A model generated the notes under the pieces. The model searched no databases. It was not told the DNA's origin and saw only the letters and a program-made list of their open reading frames with translations. This document shows positions 43,075 to 52,876 of a DNA stretch of 64,000 nucleotides, piece by piece. The position numbers and the translations under genes were made by a program. Source of the DNA: Thalassomonas sp. RHCl1 (lineage in GTDB: Bacteria; Pseudomonadota; Gammaproteobacteria; Enterobacterales; Alteromonadaceae). The stretch covers positions 186,001 through 250,000 of the forward strand of contig NZ_CANDNZ010000007.1 in NCBI RefSeq assembly GCF_947387555.1, written 5' to 3'. Positions within the stretch are counted from its first letter, which is position 1, and each line of letters opens with the position of its first letter.

Positions 43075-43497
43075 GTGAACACTATCAAATGTCTTACGCT
43101 GACCCTCATCATGCTGTGCGGTTTAGTTATATGCCCGCGGGCATATAGCGTCACTATCATCACCCATGCTTCGGTGGGCCAGGCAGATATCCCCTCGAGT
43201 CAGCTTAGGCGTATTTTTTCTATGCGGCAATTAAGATGGCAAAACGGTGTTGCCATTACTGTTTTTGTTTTGCCGAGCCAGCATCCGCTGCACCAGCGCT
43301 TCAGTAAAGAAAAATTAGGCATTTTTCCCTATCAGTTAGATAATATTTGGCAAAAACTGTCATTTTCCGGGCTGGGAGCAACGCCGATCGTGGTGCAAAC
43401 CCCGCAAGACTTGCTCGAAGCGGTAAAAGCCACACCCGGAGCCATAGGATATGCGGCAGATGAAGCGAAAACAGGGGGGGAAGTTGATGTTAACTAA
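43075..43497 (+). CDS. Small PstS-like periplasmic protein
   Basis: This 140-residue precursor has a signal peptide (cleavage near AYS, residue ~25). The mature part follows the short phosphate-ABC substrate-binding-like family: ITHASVGQADIPSSQLRRIF, a WQNG...ITVFVLP segment, and a closing GAIGYAADEA. These proteins correspond to about half of a full binding protein. The start is GTG. Its end overlaps the next gene by 11 bases, so the two are translationally coupled. The ligand is not predictable from sequence. It is probably the sensor input of the following GGDEF-EAL protein. Confidence 0.72.
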   Translation: MNTIKCLTLTLIMLCGLVICPRAYSVTIITHASVGQADIPSSQLRRIFSMRQLRWQNGVAITVFVLPSQHPLHQRFSKEKLGIFPYQLDNIWQKLSFSGLGATPIVVQTPQDLLEAVKATPGAIGYAADEAKTGGEVDVN

Positions 43498-44722
43498 CAT
43501 TTTGCTCTTTAGCGCTTTGAAAAGGCTGCTGTGCTGTGCGCTATTGCCACTCTCCCTGCTGTCGGGGTGTTTTTGTGCAGAGGCGCTTGCCGATGACAAC
43601 TATAATACCCGCTGGCGTCTGCATGGCTTTATTGCCCAGGGGGTGATCGATGTCGATCACAGTAACTATGTTACTGACGACGGTGATATCTCGGCCAGGT
43701 TAACGGAAATTGGTATTAATGCCTCTTATCAGCTGAGCCGGGATTTCAGGGTCACCGGGCAGGCGGTTTATCTTAACGGCGGTAATCGCTACCATGAAGG
43801 TGCAAGACTGGATTATTTGTTGCTGGACTGGTCTGCCTATAGTACGGAAAATTGGCTGGTGAATTTTTATTTTGGCCGTTTTAAAAATAACCACTGGCTC
43901 TATTCCAATATCCGGGATGTGCCCCAGGCACGGCCCAGTATCATTTTACCCCAGTCCATTTATTTTGACGGCTTTCGCGATATTGCCGAAGGCGGGGAAG
44001 GCTTGGATATCAAGGTCAGTTACAGCGATGATGAGCTGGGAGAGTTTGACTTTGGCCTCAGTGCCGGTACGTCCGATATTTCAAAGGCCCAGACCCAGAT
44101 TATCTTAAGCAAGTTAGCCGGTGGCCGGTTGAAACACGATTATGATATACAGGCCAGTTTATATTGGCGCCCGCTTTATTCCTCGTGGCGTTTTGGGCTG
44201 GCTTTGCTTGATTCCGATTTTAGCTATGATGGCGGCGAGCAGGATGCTTTTCTGGATGCTGATATTGTCTTGCAGCGTTATTTTCTGAACGCCTTGTATC
44301 AGGGAGAGTTTTGGGAGTTAAGTGCAGAGCTGCTGCAGGACAGGTTTGTTTTTGATGACTTTTATTTTCCCGGCTTCCATCAGGATAACCTGGGGCAGGG
44401 GATATTTTTGCAAGGGCGTTATAAAGCCGGTAACCGATTAACCTTCCTCGGACGTTATGAAAAATTTTATATCAATAAAGATGATAAGCACGGCCGTAAA
44501 CTGGAACAGGGAAGCCAGGGACAGATCCCCGCCTATTTTGGCTATCAGAACTCCTTTACCTTAGGCGTATCCTATGATCTCCTGGCTAATGTGCGCCTTG
44601 AACTTGAACATCACTGGTTTGAAGGCACGGCCCGGTTAACGCCTGTGGTGTTGCCGGATGCCCGGGCCAATAGCCGTGAACACTGGAATTTGTGGGCATT
44701 GCAATTGATGTATTGGTTCTAG
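43487..44722 (+). CDS. Outer-membrane beta-barrel protein
   Basis: This is a 411-residue precursor. The ATG at 43,487 has GGGGGAAG 3-4 bases upstream and gives a signal peptide ending near AEALA (residue ~37). A Cys in the signal region makes a lipoprotein conceivable but less likely. The mature part alternates amphipathic strands throughout (LHGFIAQGVIDVDHS, DIQASLYWRP, LTFLGRYEKFYI, FTLGVSYDLL) and ends in Tyr-Trp-Phe, the usual C-terminal aromatic of outer-membrane barrels. It is sandwiched between the PstS-like gene (overlap) and the GGDEF-EAL gene (3-base gap), so it forms one operon with them. Confidence 0.78.
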   Translation: MLTNILLFSALKRLLCCALLPLSLLSGCFCAEALADDNYNTRWRLHGFIAQGVIDVDHSNYVTDDGDISARLTEIGINASYQLSRDFRVTGQAVYLNGGNRYHEGARLDYLLLDWSAYSTENWLVNFYFGRFKNNHWLYSNIRDVPQARPSIILPQSIYFDGFRDIAEGGEGLDIKVSYSDDELGEFDFGLSAGTSDISKAQTQIILSKLAGGRLKHDYDIQASLYWRPLYSSWRFGLALLDSDFSYDGGEQDAFLDADIVLQRYFLNALYQGEFWELSAELLQDRFVFDDFYFPGFHQDNLGQGIFLQGRYKAGNRLTFLGRYEKFYINKDDKHGRKLEQGSQGQIPAYFGYQNSFTLGVSYDLLANVRLELEHHWFEGTARLTPVVLPDARANSREHWNLWALQLMYWF

Positions 44723-44725
44723 CCG

Positions 44726-47158
44726 ATGAAAAAGCAGTTTATCAGTGTGCCCACCAAGTTGTTGATCCTGATCATCGGCACCTTGCTGCTGGTGACCAGT
44801 GGTTTTGCCTATCTCTCGCTGTTACGCCTGCAGGATGAGTTTAAACAGTTTCAAACAACGGCGTTGCAACATGGCCAGGTACAGTTTTATTTGCAAAGTA
44901 ATATATTGCAGCGTCAGTTGAGGATTTGGTTAGAGTCTTTTTCCGGTATTGCCCGCCTCTATCAGCAGGATGACTTTAAAAAGCTGGCCTTAAACCTTGG
45001 CAGGCAATTTGAAATCTTACAAATGCAGCTGAACGTGGAAGATGTTTGGCTGGTGAAGGAAGGCGGTCAGGAATTATACGGTACCGGGGTATTATCCCCG
45101 GATATTCAGGAGAAAGTCTCCGCAACGTTAAAATTGCAGCATCCCCATAATGAGGTACTTTGCGATCAGCTTTGTCTGCAGTTAATCACTATCCCGGTAT
45201 TTAATAAGCAGGGGGAGCTGGCGGTGATTGCCATTACCGCTTCCCTGGTGGATATGTTATTCGCCATAGGTCAGTCACTGGAGAACGAAGTCGCTATTGT
45301 CAGTTATCCCCGCCAAGGCAAACCCCAGGTGCAACAGGCCAGTATTATTTCTTCCTCTGACAGGCAACTGAGCAATATCCTGCTTTACGGTGAGCAGGGC
45401 AGGCAACTGGTTTCCCAGGTGAGTAAAACCGGCTTACAGGCAGAGGTTGAACAGCAGAGTTATTTAGTCAACTTTCTTTCCTTGTCCGAGAGTCAGCAGC
45501 GGGTATTTTTCCTGGTATTGATCCATGATATGACCTCGTTCACCTTAAAGCATGACGAGGATCGGCGACAATTTTTATGGTCTGTGAGTATCATTTTCTT
45601 CACCCTGGCGATGCTGGTGTTTTATATCACCGGGCCTTTTTCCCAGCGGTTATTGGCTTTGTCCGATGCCTTGCCTTTGCTGGCGCGAAAGCACTTTAGC
45701 GAATTTCGCCAGGTAGAATTTCGCCGCATGCGTCTATTTTCCGATGAACTTGATGTCTTGTCTGATGCCGCCTTAGAGCTGAGTTTCGAACTGGAACAAC
45801 TGGATCAAAATATCGAACAAAAGGCACGCGAGCTGGAAAACATTGCCATGTATGATTTGCTGACCGGTTTGCCGAGCCGTAACATGCTCAATCATAAGCT
45901 GAATAAGGCGGTTGCTATGATTGAAAAGCATCATAGCGGCCTGGCTGTGCTCTTTCTTGATTTAGACAATTTTAAAAAGGTGAATGTCAGTTACGGTCAT
46001 GATGAAGGGGATCGTTTATTGATCGAAGCGGCTAACCGCATTCGCTCTGCCTTGCGAAAAGATGATCTGGCATGTCGCTTTGGCGGTGATGAGTTTGTGA
46101 TCGTATTGGGGGAGCTCAAGAATGAACAGCAGGCGGTTGAGATTGCCGAACAGGTACTAAAGCAGTTTAAACAACCCATCCGGCTTGATGCCAGTATTTT
46201 CTATATTTCCATCAGCATAGGCATAGCCTATACCGAAGATCCCAAGGCAAAGGCGGAGCAGTTGATCAGTTTCGCTGATATCGCCATGTATGAGGCAAAA
46301 AAAGATGGCGGCGGCCAATATCATATGCACCACAGTGAAATGTATCAGCGTATCGCCCGTCATGTTTTTCTCGAGGGGGAAGTCAGGCAGGCACTGGAAA
46401 AAAAGCAGTTTAGCTTAAGCCTGCAGCCGCAGCTGGAAACAAAAAGCCGCAAGTTATACGGTTTTGAAGTGTTGCTGCGCTGGCATCATCCTAAAAGAGG
46501 CCTGATCCCCCCGGATGACTTTATTCCTATCCTGGAAAATTCCGCTTATATGCTTGAGCTCAGCTACTGGGTACTCAGGCGCAGCTTTGAACTGTTGCTG
46601 GAGATCCAAAAGCTGGGCTTAACCCAGGTACGTATGGCGGTTAATTTATCTGCCGGCCAGTTTGTCGACCCTAAGTTGCCGGGTTACCTCCAGGCTTTAT
46701 TGGCGGAGTTTTCCGTCTCAGCCCGACATTTTGAGCTGGAATTAACCGAGCAAACCCTGGTAAAAGATATCAATGTTGCGATAGAGGTGATGTCGGCCCT
46801 CAGGGAGCTAGGTTTTAGCTTTGCTATCGATGATTTCGGTACCGGTTATTCTTCTTTGGCTTACTTAAAAAAAATGCCGGTAGATGTCATCAAAATCGAT
46901 AAAAGCTTTGTTTTTGGCATGCTGGAAAATAATGCCGATTACCAGATTATTATCTCTACCATAGCCATGGTGAAAAATTTAGGTTTACAGGTGGTGGCGG
47001 AAGGGGTGGAAACCGGTGCTCAGCTACAAGCTTTAACCCAGCACGATTGCGATTATATCCAGGGGTACTACTTTTCCAGGCCGGTGCCGGAAGTGGAGCT
47101 GGCGGACTTTATCCGTGAAAAAATCATCGATGGCTTCTGGCTGCCTCAGAAGCATTAA
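44726..47158 (+). CDS. Membrane-bound GGDEF-EAL c-di-GMP enzyme
   Basis: This is an 810-residue protein. An N-terminal transmembrane helix (residues 10-30), a periplasmic sensor region (~30-285) and a second helix (~288-307) precede a HAMP-like linker, a GGDEF domain and an EAL domain. The cyclase site is intact (RFGGDEFVIVLG), with an inhibitory-site RKDD five residues before it. The phosphodiesterase site is intact as EVLLR, LELTEQ, DDFGTGYSSL, KIDKSF and AEGVET. It can therefore in principle both make and degrade c-di-GMP. The gene is third in an operon with a PstS-like protein and an outer-membrane barrel. Confidence 0.93.
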   Translation: MKKQFISVPTKLLILIIGTLLLVTSGFAYLSLLRLQDEFKQFQTTALQHGQVQFYLQSNILQRQLRIWLESFSGIARLYQQDDFKKLALNLGRQFEILQMQLNVEDVWLVKEGGQELYGTGVLSPDIQEKVSATLKLQHPHNEVLCDQLCLQLITIPVFNKQGELAVIAITASLVDMLFAIGQSLENEVAIVSYPRQGKPQVQQASIISSSDRQLSNILLYGEQGRQLVSQVSKTGLQAEVEQQSYLVNFLSLSESQQRVFFLVLIHDMTSFTLKHDEDRRQFLWSVSIIFFTLAMLVFYITGPFSQRLLALSDALPLLARKHFSEFRQVEFRRMRLFSDELDVLSDAALELSFELEQLDQNIEQKARELENIAMYDLLTGLPSRNMLNHKLNKAVAMIEKHHSGLAVLFLDLDNFKKVNVSYGHDEGDRLLIEAANRIRSALRKDDLACRFGGDEFVIVLGELKNEQQAVEIAEQVLKQFKQPIRLDASIFYISISIGIAYTEDPKAKAEQLISFADIAMYEAKKDGGGQYHMHHSEMYQRIARHVFLEGEVRQALEKKQFSLSLQPQLETKSRKLYGFEVLLRWHHPKRGLIPPDDFIPILENSAYMLELSYWVLRRSFELLLEIQKLGLTQVRMAVNLSAGQFVDPKLPGYLQALLAEFSVSARHFELELTEQTLVKDINVAIEVMSALRELGFSFAIDDFGTGYSSLAYLKKMPVDVIKIDKSFVFGMLENNADYQIIISTIAMVKNLGLQVVAEGVETGAQLQALTQHDCDYIQGYYFSRPVPEVELADFIREKIIDGFWLPQKH

Positions 47159-47171
47159 GGTAAATAGCAGG

Positions 47172-47202
47172 TTTAAAAAAGGCCGGTTAACCGGCCTTTT
47201 CA
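47172..47202. terminator. Bidirectional terminator between convergent genes
   Basis: AAAAGGCCGGTT/AACCGGCCTTTT perfect palindrome serving both the GGDEF-EAL gene and dsbD. Confidence 0.88.
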
Positions 47203-47225
47203 CGGATAACAACTAAGCCGTGGCT

Positions 47226-49079
47226 TTAGCTGTTAAAAATGCTATTGACGTGTTCGGCAAACTCCACCGCTTCCATAAAGCCGGTGATCCTTTGCTGGCT
47301 TAGCTCATTGCCTTGTAAGTCAAAGAACAAAATAGAGGGTAAGCCAAAGACATTAAAATGTTCCATCAACTCTATGCTGGTATCTGTACCTGTATCTGTC
47401 AGGTCTATTTGTACCTTGAGGGTGTTGGCCAGGGCATTTTGCACTTCCGGTTTGGGGAAGGTGTATTTTTCAAATTCCTTACAGGCAATACACCAGTCGG
47501 CATAAAGATCGACCATCACGGTTTTCCCCTGGTCGTTTGCCAGCCTTACCACCTGGTTCAGTTCACTGAGGGTGTTTACCCGGGTAAACTCAGGCTCTTC
47601 CACATGGGCCAGATAGGTAGTGCTGTGTTGCGGGTAAATAAGCTGATAGGCCTTATTGGCGCCGAAAAACAGGGCAAGAAAGATTGCCAGGCTGCGTACG
47701 CCAAACCAGAATCCCGGAGTGGTGTCACGGTTGATAACATAAAAATAGCTGGCGCTTATCAGGATCAGCGTCGCCCATAATAACTGGGTGGCCATCTCAG
47801 GGATCAGGCGCTCTAACAGGAATACCGGCACAGCCAGCAGCAGCAGGCCAAAAATGTTTTTGATCACTGTCATCCAGTTACCGGCTTTAGGTAACAGTTT
47901 GCCGCCTGAGCTGCCAAGGACCAATAAAGGCAGACCCATACCTAAACTTAAGGCATATAAGGCGGAAGCACCTAAGGTGATATCACCCGTCTGGGAAATA
48001 TACAGCAGGGCGCCGGTCAGCGGTGCCGTGGTGCAGGGAGAGGCCACTAACGCCGATATTGCCCCCATGGCCATCACGCCAAACGTTGAGCCGCCTTTTT
48101 GTTGGTTGCTTAAATTGTTGAGTTTATTTTGCCAGCTGCTGGGCAGGGCTAAATTAAACACGCCAAACATCGACAGTGCCAGGAAGATAAAGAGCACACT
48201 TAAGCCGATCAGCACATACGGGTGCTGGAACATGGCCTGGAATTGTGCCCCTGCCAGCGCCACCACTATGCCCAACAGGGTATAAGTGACCGCCATGCCC
48301 TGGACGTAAGCAAAAGATAAGGTAAAGGCATGCTTGTTGGTAAGCTTGTCACCCTGGCCGACTATGATGCCGGTTAAAATCGGATACATAGGGAAAACGC
48401 AGGGGGTGAAAGAAAGCAGCAGGCCGCCGATAAAGAATGCCGCCAGGGTCAGCCAGAGGTTATCTCCCTTAAGCATATCGGCCAGTTGGTATTGTTCGCT
48501 GTTATTGCTGCCAGCCTGCTCTTGGGCTTTCGCCGGGGTGTTTTTCTCTGATGTCAGCGCAGATAAGACTGCCTGTGAGGAATTACTGTTGTTGCCGTTA
48601 CCATTGAGTTTGCTTTTGACGTAGGCAAGGGGCACCACCTGCTTGGTAGGGGGATAACATAAGCCTTTTTCGGCACAGCCCTGATAACGTATGGTGATAT
48701 TGGCGCTGTCGGCTGCTTCTTCAATATCAAAGGTAAAATTAAGCGGTTCGGTAAATATCTGGGTGATACCGAAAAATTCGTCTTCGTGCTCTATTCCCTC
48801 GGGCAGTTCCGGTGCGCTGAATGTGGCATTGTCAGCGGAGAACTTAAACTGGTGGCGGTATAAATAGTAGCCATCGGCAATATTGAAGCTAACTTGTAAT
48901 TTGTCATCTTTTTGGAAAAAATCGAAAACAAAGGCCTCTTCCACTTTCAGGAATTCGTCATCGTTGCTAAATAGCGATGACGCTGAAGTATCAAAGATGG
49001 AAGATTGTGCGCTAACGTCCTGGCTATAAAAAGACAGGCTGGTCAGCAGTAATAACAGGGAAATAGCTAGCTGTTTCAT
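47226..49079 (-). CDS. dsbD: Thiol:disulfide interchange protein DsbD
   Basis: This 617-residue inner-membrane protein moves electrons from cytoplasmic thioredoxin to periplasmic DsbC/DsbG and cytochrome maturation factors. All three Cys pairs are visible: the N-terminal periplasmic domain (C135, C141 in CAEKGLCYPP), the membrane domain with eight helices (C227 in TPCVFPMYP, C349 in SPCTTAPLTG), and the C-terminal thioredoxin domain (C530, C533 in DWCIACKEF). A signal peptide ends near SAQ. Its ATG overlaps the cutA stop codon by four bases, so the two are cotranscribed. Confidence 0.97.
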   Translation of the reverse strand: MKQLAISLLLLLTSLSFYSQDVSAQSSIFDTSASSLFSNDDEFLKVEEAFVFDFFQKDDKLQVSFNIADGYYLYRHQFKFSADNATFSAPELPEGIEHEDEFFGITQIFTEPLNFTFDIEEAADSANITIRYQGCAEKGLCYPPTKQVVPLAYVKSKLNGNGNNSNSSQAVLSALTSEKNTPAKAQEQAGSNNSEQYQLADMLKGDNLWLTLAAFFIGGLLLSFTPCVFPMYPILTGIIVGQGDKLTNKHAFTLSFAYVQGMAVTYTLLGIVVALAGAQFQAMFQHPYVLIGLSVLFIFLALSMFGVFNLALPSSWQNKLNNLSNQQKGGSTFGVMAMGAISALVASPCTTAPLTGALLYISQTGDITLGASALYALSLGMGLPLLVLGSSGGKLLPKAGNWMTVIKNIFGLLLLAVPVFLLERLIPEMATQLLWATLILISASYFYVINRDTTPGFWFGVRSLAIFLALFFGANKAYQLIYPQHSTTYLAHVEEPEFTRVNTLSELNQVVRLANDQGKTVMVDLYADWCIACKEFEKYTFPKPEVQNALANTLKVQIDLTDTGTDTSIELMEHFNVFGLPSILFFDLQGNELSQQRITGFMEAVEFAEHVNSIFNS

Positions 49080-49396
49080 GAATTTTCTTTTAATGACTCA
49101 GTGATCCAGTTTAAATAATGTTTATCACCTTGCTGGATGTTCAAGGCGATAATTTCCGGAGTGTCGTAGGGATGCAAGCTGTTGATTTTCTCTTCCAGCA
49201 TCGGATATTTATCCGAGGCTGTTTTGATCAATAGCTGCACTTCTGCGGCAAACTCTACATTACCTTGCCAGCGATAAACGGAAGTGACACCCGGCATGAT
49301 ATTAACACAGGCAGCCAGTTTATCTTCAACCAGGGCACGGCCGATAAGTTCGGCAACGCTGTTATCCGGGCAAGTACATAACACTAATAGATACAT
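49076..49396 (-). CDS. cutA: CutA divalent-cation tolerance protein
   Basis: This 106-residue protein has the CutA1 pattern: LVLCTCPDNSVAELIGRAL, EDKLAACVNIMPGVTSVYRW, then EVQLLIKT, HPYDTPEIIAL and YLNWI. The family forms very stable trimers and is linked to copper tolerance. Translational coupling to dsbD (4-base overlap) is the usual gammaproteobacterial arrangement. Confidence 0.96.
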   Translation of the reverse strand: MYLLVLCTCPDNSVAELIGRALVEDKLAACVNIMPGVTSVYRWQGNVEFAAEVQLLIKTASDKYPMLEEKINSLHPYDTPEIIALNIQQGDKHYLNWITESLKENS

Positions 49397-49616
49397 AATA
49401 TTGAAAATTTATTTCATTAATGGCCAATATTCTACCTTTATTTGCTGTAAAAAAAACTTAAGCTTGCACAAATAAAGGGGAAAAATGTAAGTATTTTTTC
49501 ATATTGCCGCCTATTGGCGGAGCAGGCGTCTTTTGCCCGGATTCATTGGTAAAAGGCTATTGAAAATAGCTTAACTGCCCATATATCCCCCTTACTGATT
49601 GTTGTTGGGAGTGCCA

Positions 49617-50132
49617 ATGTTTCGCATCTTATTCTTATTATTTATTGCTGTACCTATCATAGAAATCATGGTGTTAATGCAGGTAGGCGCCTTTTTAGGC
49701 GCCTGGCCGACCATAGCTATTGTTGTTTTGACCGCCTGGTTCGGGGCGAAAAAAGTGCGTCAGCAAGGACTGGCGACCCTAAGTTCGGTGCAAACGAAAA
49801 TGGCCCAGGGGCAGATGCCATCGGATGAAATTGTGGCCGGTGTGTTATTGCTGGTGTCCGGGGTATTATTGCTTACTCCGGGTTTTGTAACCGACTTTTT
49901 CGGTCTGGCTTTGCTGGTACCTCAGTTCAGACGGGCGCTGATCAAAGCGGTCCAGCAAAAAATTGTTGTCAGCCAGATGGCTCAGGGGGGCTTTAGCCAT
50001 CAAAGCCAGCATTTTTCGCAAAGCCAGAGTTTCTCGCAAGGTCATGAGCAGGCTCCAGGCGGGGATTTCATCGAAAAATCAAAAGGGCAGAGTGGTCACA
50101 CCCTGGAAGGGGATTTTGAGCGTAAAGATTAA
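49617..50132 (+). CDS. fxsA: FxsA family membrane protein
   Basis: This 171-residue protein begins MFRILFLLFIAVPIIEIMVL and has further hydrophobic segments at about 28-45 and 75-105 (GVLLLVSGVLLLTPGFVTDF), typical of FxsA. The tail is Gln/Ser/His-rich and hydrophilic. In E. coli FxsA eases phage exclusion by plasmid F. The ATG at 49,617 follows GGGAG; an upstream in-frame TTG is less likely. It stands immediately upstream of groES, a conserved neighbourhood. Confidence 0.93.
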   Translation: MFRILFLLFIAVPIIEIMVLMQVGAFLGAWPTIAIVVLTAWFGAKKVRQQGLATLSSVQTKMAQGQMPSDEIVAGVLLLVSGVLLLTPGFVTDFFGLALLVPQFRRALIKAVQQKIVVSQMAQGGFSHQSQHFSQSQSFSQGHEQAPGGDFIEKSKGQSGHTLEGDFERKD

Positions 50133-50149
50133 AAAAATTACACTTTGCA

Positions 50150-50177
50150 CTTGTGAAGTATTTTTTAATCCCCATCT
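50150..50177 (+). promoter_or_regulatory. Sigma-32 heat-shock promoter of groES-groEL
   Basis: CTTGTGA (50,150-50,156), a 13-base spacer, and CCCCATCT (50,170-50,177) match the sigma-32 consensus CTTGAAA-N13-CCCCATNT closely. The expected start of transcription is near 50,184, about 48 bases before the groES ATG. No CIRCE element was seen. Confidence 0.85.
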
Positions 50178-50231
50178 TTGAATCAACCAATTTTGTTAAA
50201 CCTTAAATATTTAAATTCTCAGGAGAGATAA

Positions 50232-50522
50232 ATGAGCATTCGTCCATTACATGATCGCGTAATTGTAAAACGTAAAGAAGTAGAGTCTAAGTCTGCTGGC
50301 GGTATTGTTTTAACGGGTAGCGCTGCTGAAAAATCGACTCGTGGTGAAGTTGTTGCGGTAGGTAACGGCCGTATTTTAGAAAACGGCGAAGTACGTCCGT
50401 TAGATGTAAAAGTTGGCGACCAGGTAATTTTCAATGAAGGTTACGGCGTTAAAACAGAAAAAATTGATGGCGATGAAGTACTGATCCTGAGCGAGTCAGA
50501 TATTCTGGCGATTGTCGAATAA
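50232..50522 (+). CDS. groES: Co-chaperonin GroES
   Basis: This is a 96-residue protein with the full GroES sequence pattern ([16 protein letters not shown], mobile loop [16 protein letters not shown], and C-terminal [13 protein letters not shown]). It caps the GroEL ring during folding. AGGAGA precedes the ATG. groEL follows after a 120-base spacer, and both share the sigma-32 promoter upstream. Confidence 0.99.
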   Translation: MSIRPLHDRVIVKRKEVESKSAGGIVLTGSAAEKSTRGEVVAVGNGRILENGEVRPLDVKVGDQVIFNEGYGVKTEKIDGDEVLILSESDILAIVE

Positions 50523-50618
50523 TCGTCGAAGAATAGCCGGGTAATTTTAACTCTACTGGCAACTAAACAAAGAATTTTAATCGAGATGTTGAGCCAAGAC
50601 CTCCGTCTCACACATTAA

Positions 50619-52295
<1,677 letters not shown>

Positions 52296-52339
52296 ATAGA
52301 GTTTAACTCTAAAGCCCGTGGTTTAATCCATACAGCTGA

Positions 52340-52369
52340 AAGCCCGAATAGCAATATTCGGGCTTTTTT
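52340..52369 (+). terminator. Terminator of groES-groEL
   Basis: Stem AGCCCGAATA...TATTCGGGCT with a GCAA loop, followed by six T residues. Confidence 0.93.
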
Positions 52370-52876
52370 ATTTGAGCTTCTTTTAAACTTAGATATTGGT
52401 GTTGGAAAACATTTACGGCTAATTTCTTCTACCCGTCAAGCTCCCACATTTTGATATCCTGCTGACTGTACTATGGTGACAACCAAGAGCTTTACTTATT
52501 TCTCTTTGAGAATATCTAGCTGAAAAATTGCTTTATCTATTTTCAGTGTCAGTCAAGCACTTGCGTCAAGCTTTAAAAAAGGCAAAAACACTAAAAGAAT
52601 GACGAGTAAACCCTTTTTCATATTGATCTTTTCGTATAAGGTTTTACCTTGATTCGATTGAAAATGGAATTTAAACGAATAGAAAGGAGAATGCTTGAAG
52701 TGTTACTGATTGCTTGCTGTATTTTTGCCGATGTTGAAATACCTGTTACTTATCAATCGGCTGTAAGCGGAGCTAATGCTAAGGCAGATCTTTTTGTTTA
52801 AACTTACTTCTCGGCTCCTACTTTCATTAAGTTCCTGAGCAAATTAATGATGACGAGATAATGACTCAGAGGTTAT
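52370..52876. other. Intergenic region after groEL
   Basis: The only gene-like signal in this 0.5 kb is a 36-codon frame at 52,691-52,801 (MLEVLLIACCIFADVEIPVT at its start). It has AAAGGAG one base before the ATG, so spacing is poor. It may be a remnant or chance. Confidence 0.4.

Noticed and set aside
52691-52801. A 36-codon frame with an AAAGGAG just before its ATG
   Set aside because: The spacing (one base) is too short for efficient initiation and the peptide has no recognisable features. Kept only as a note in the intergenic entry.
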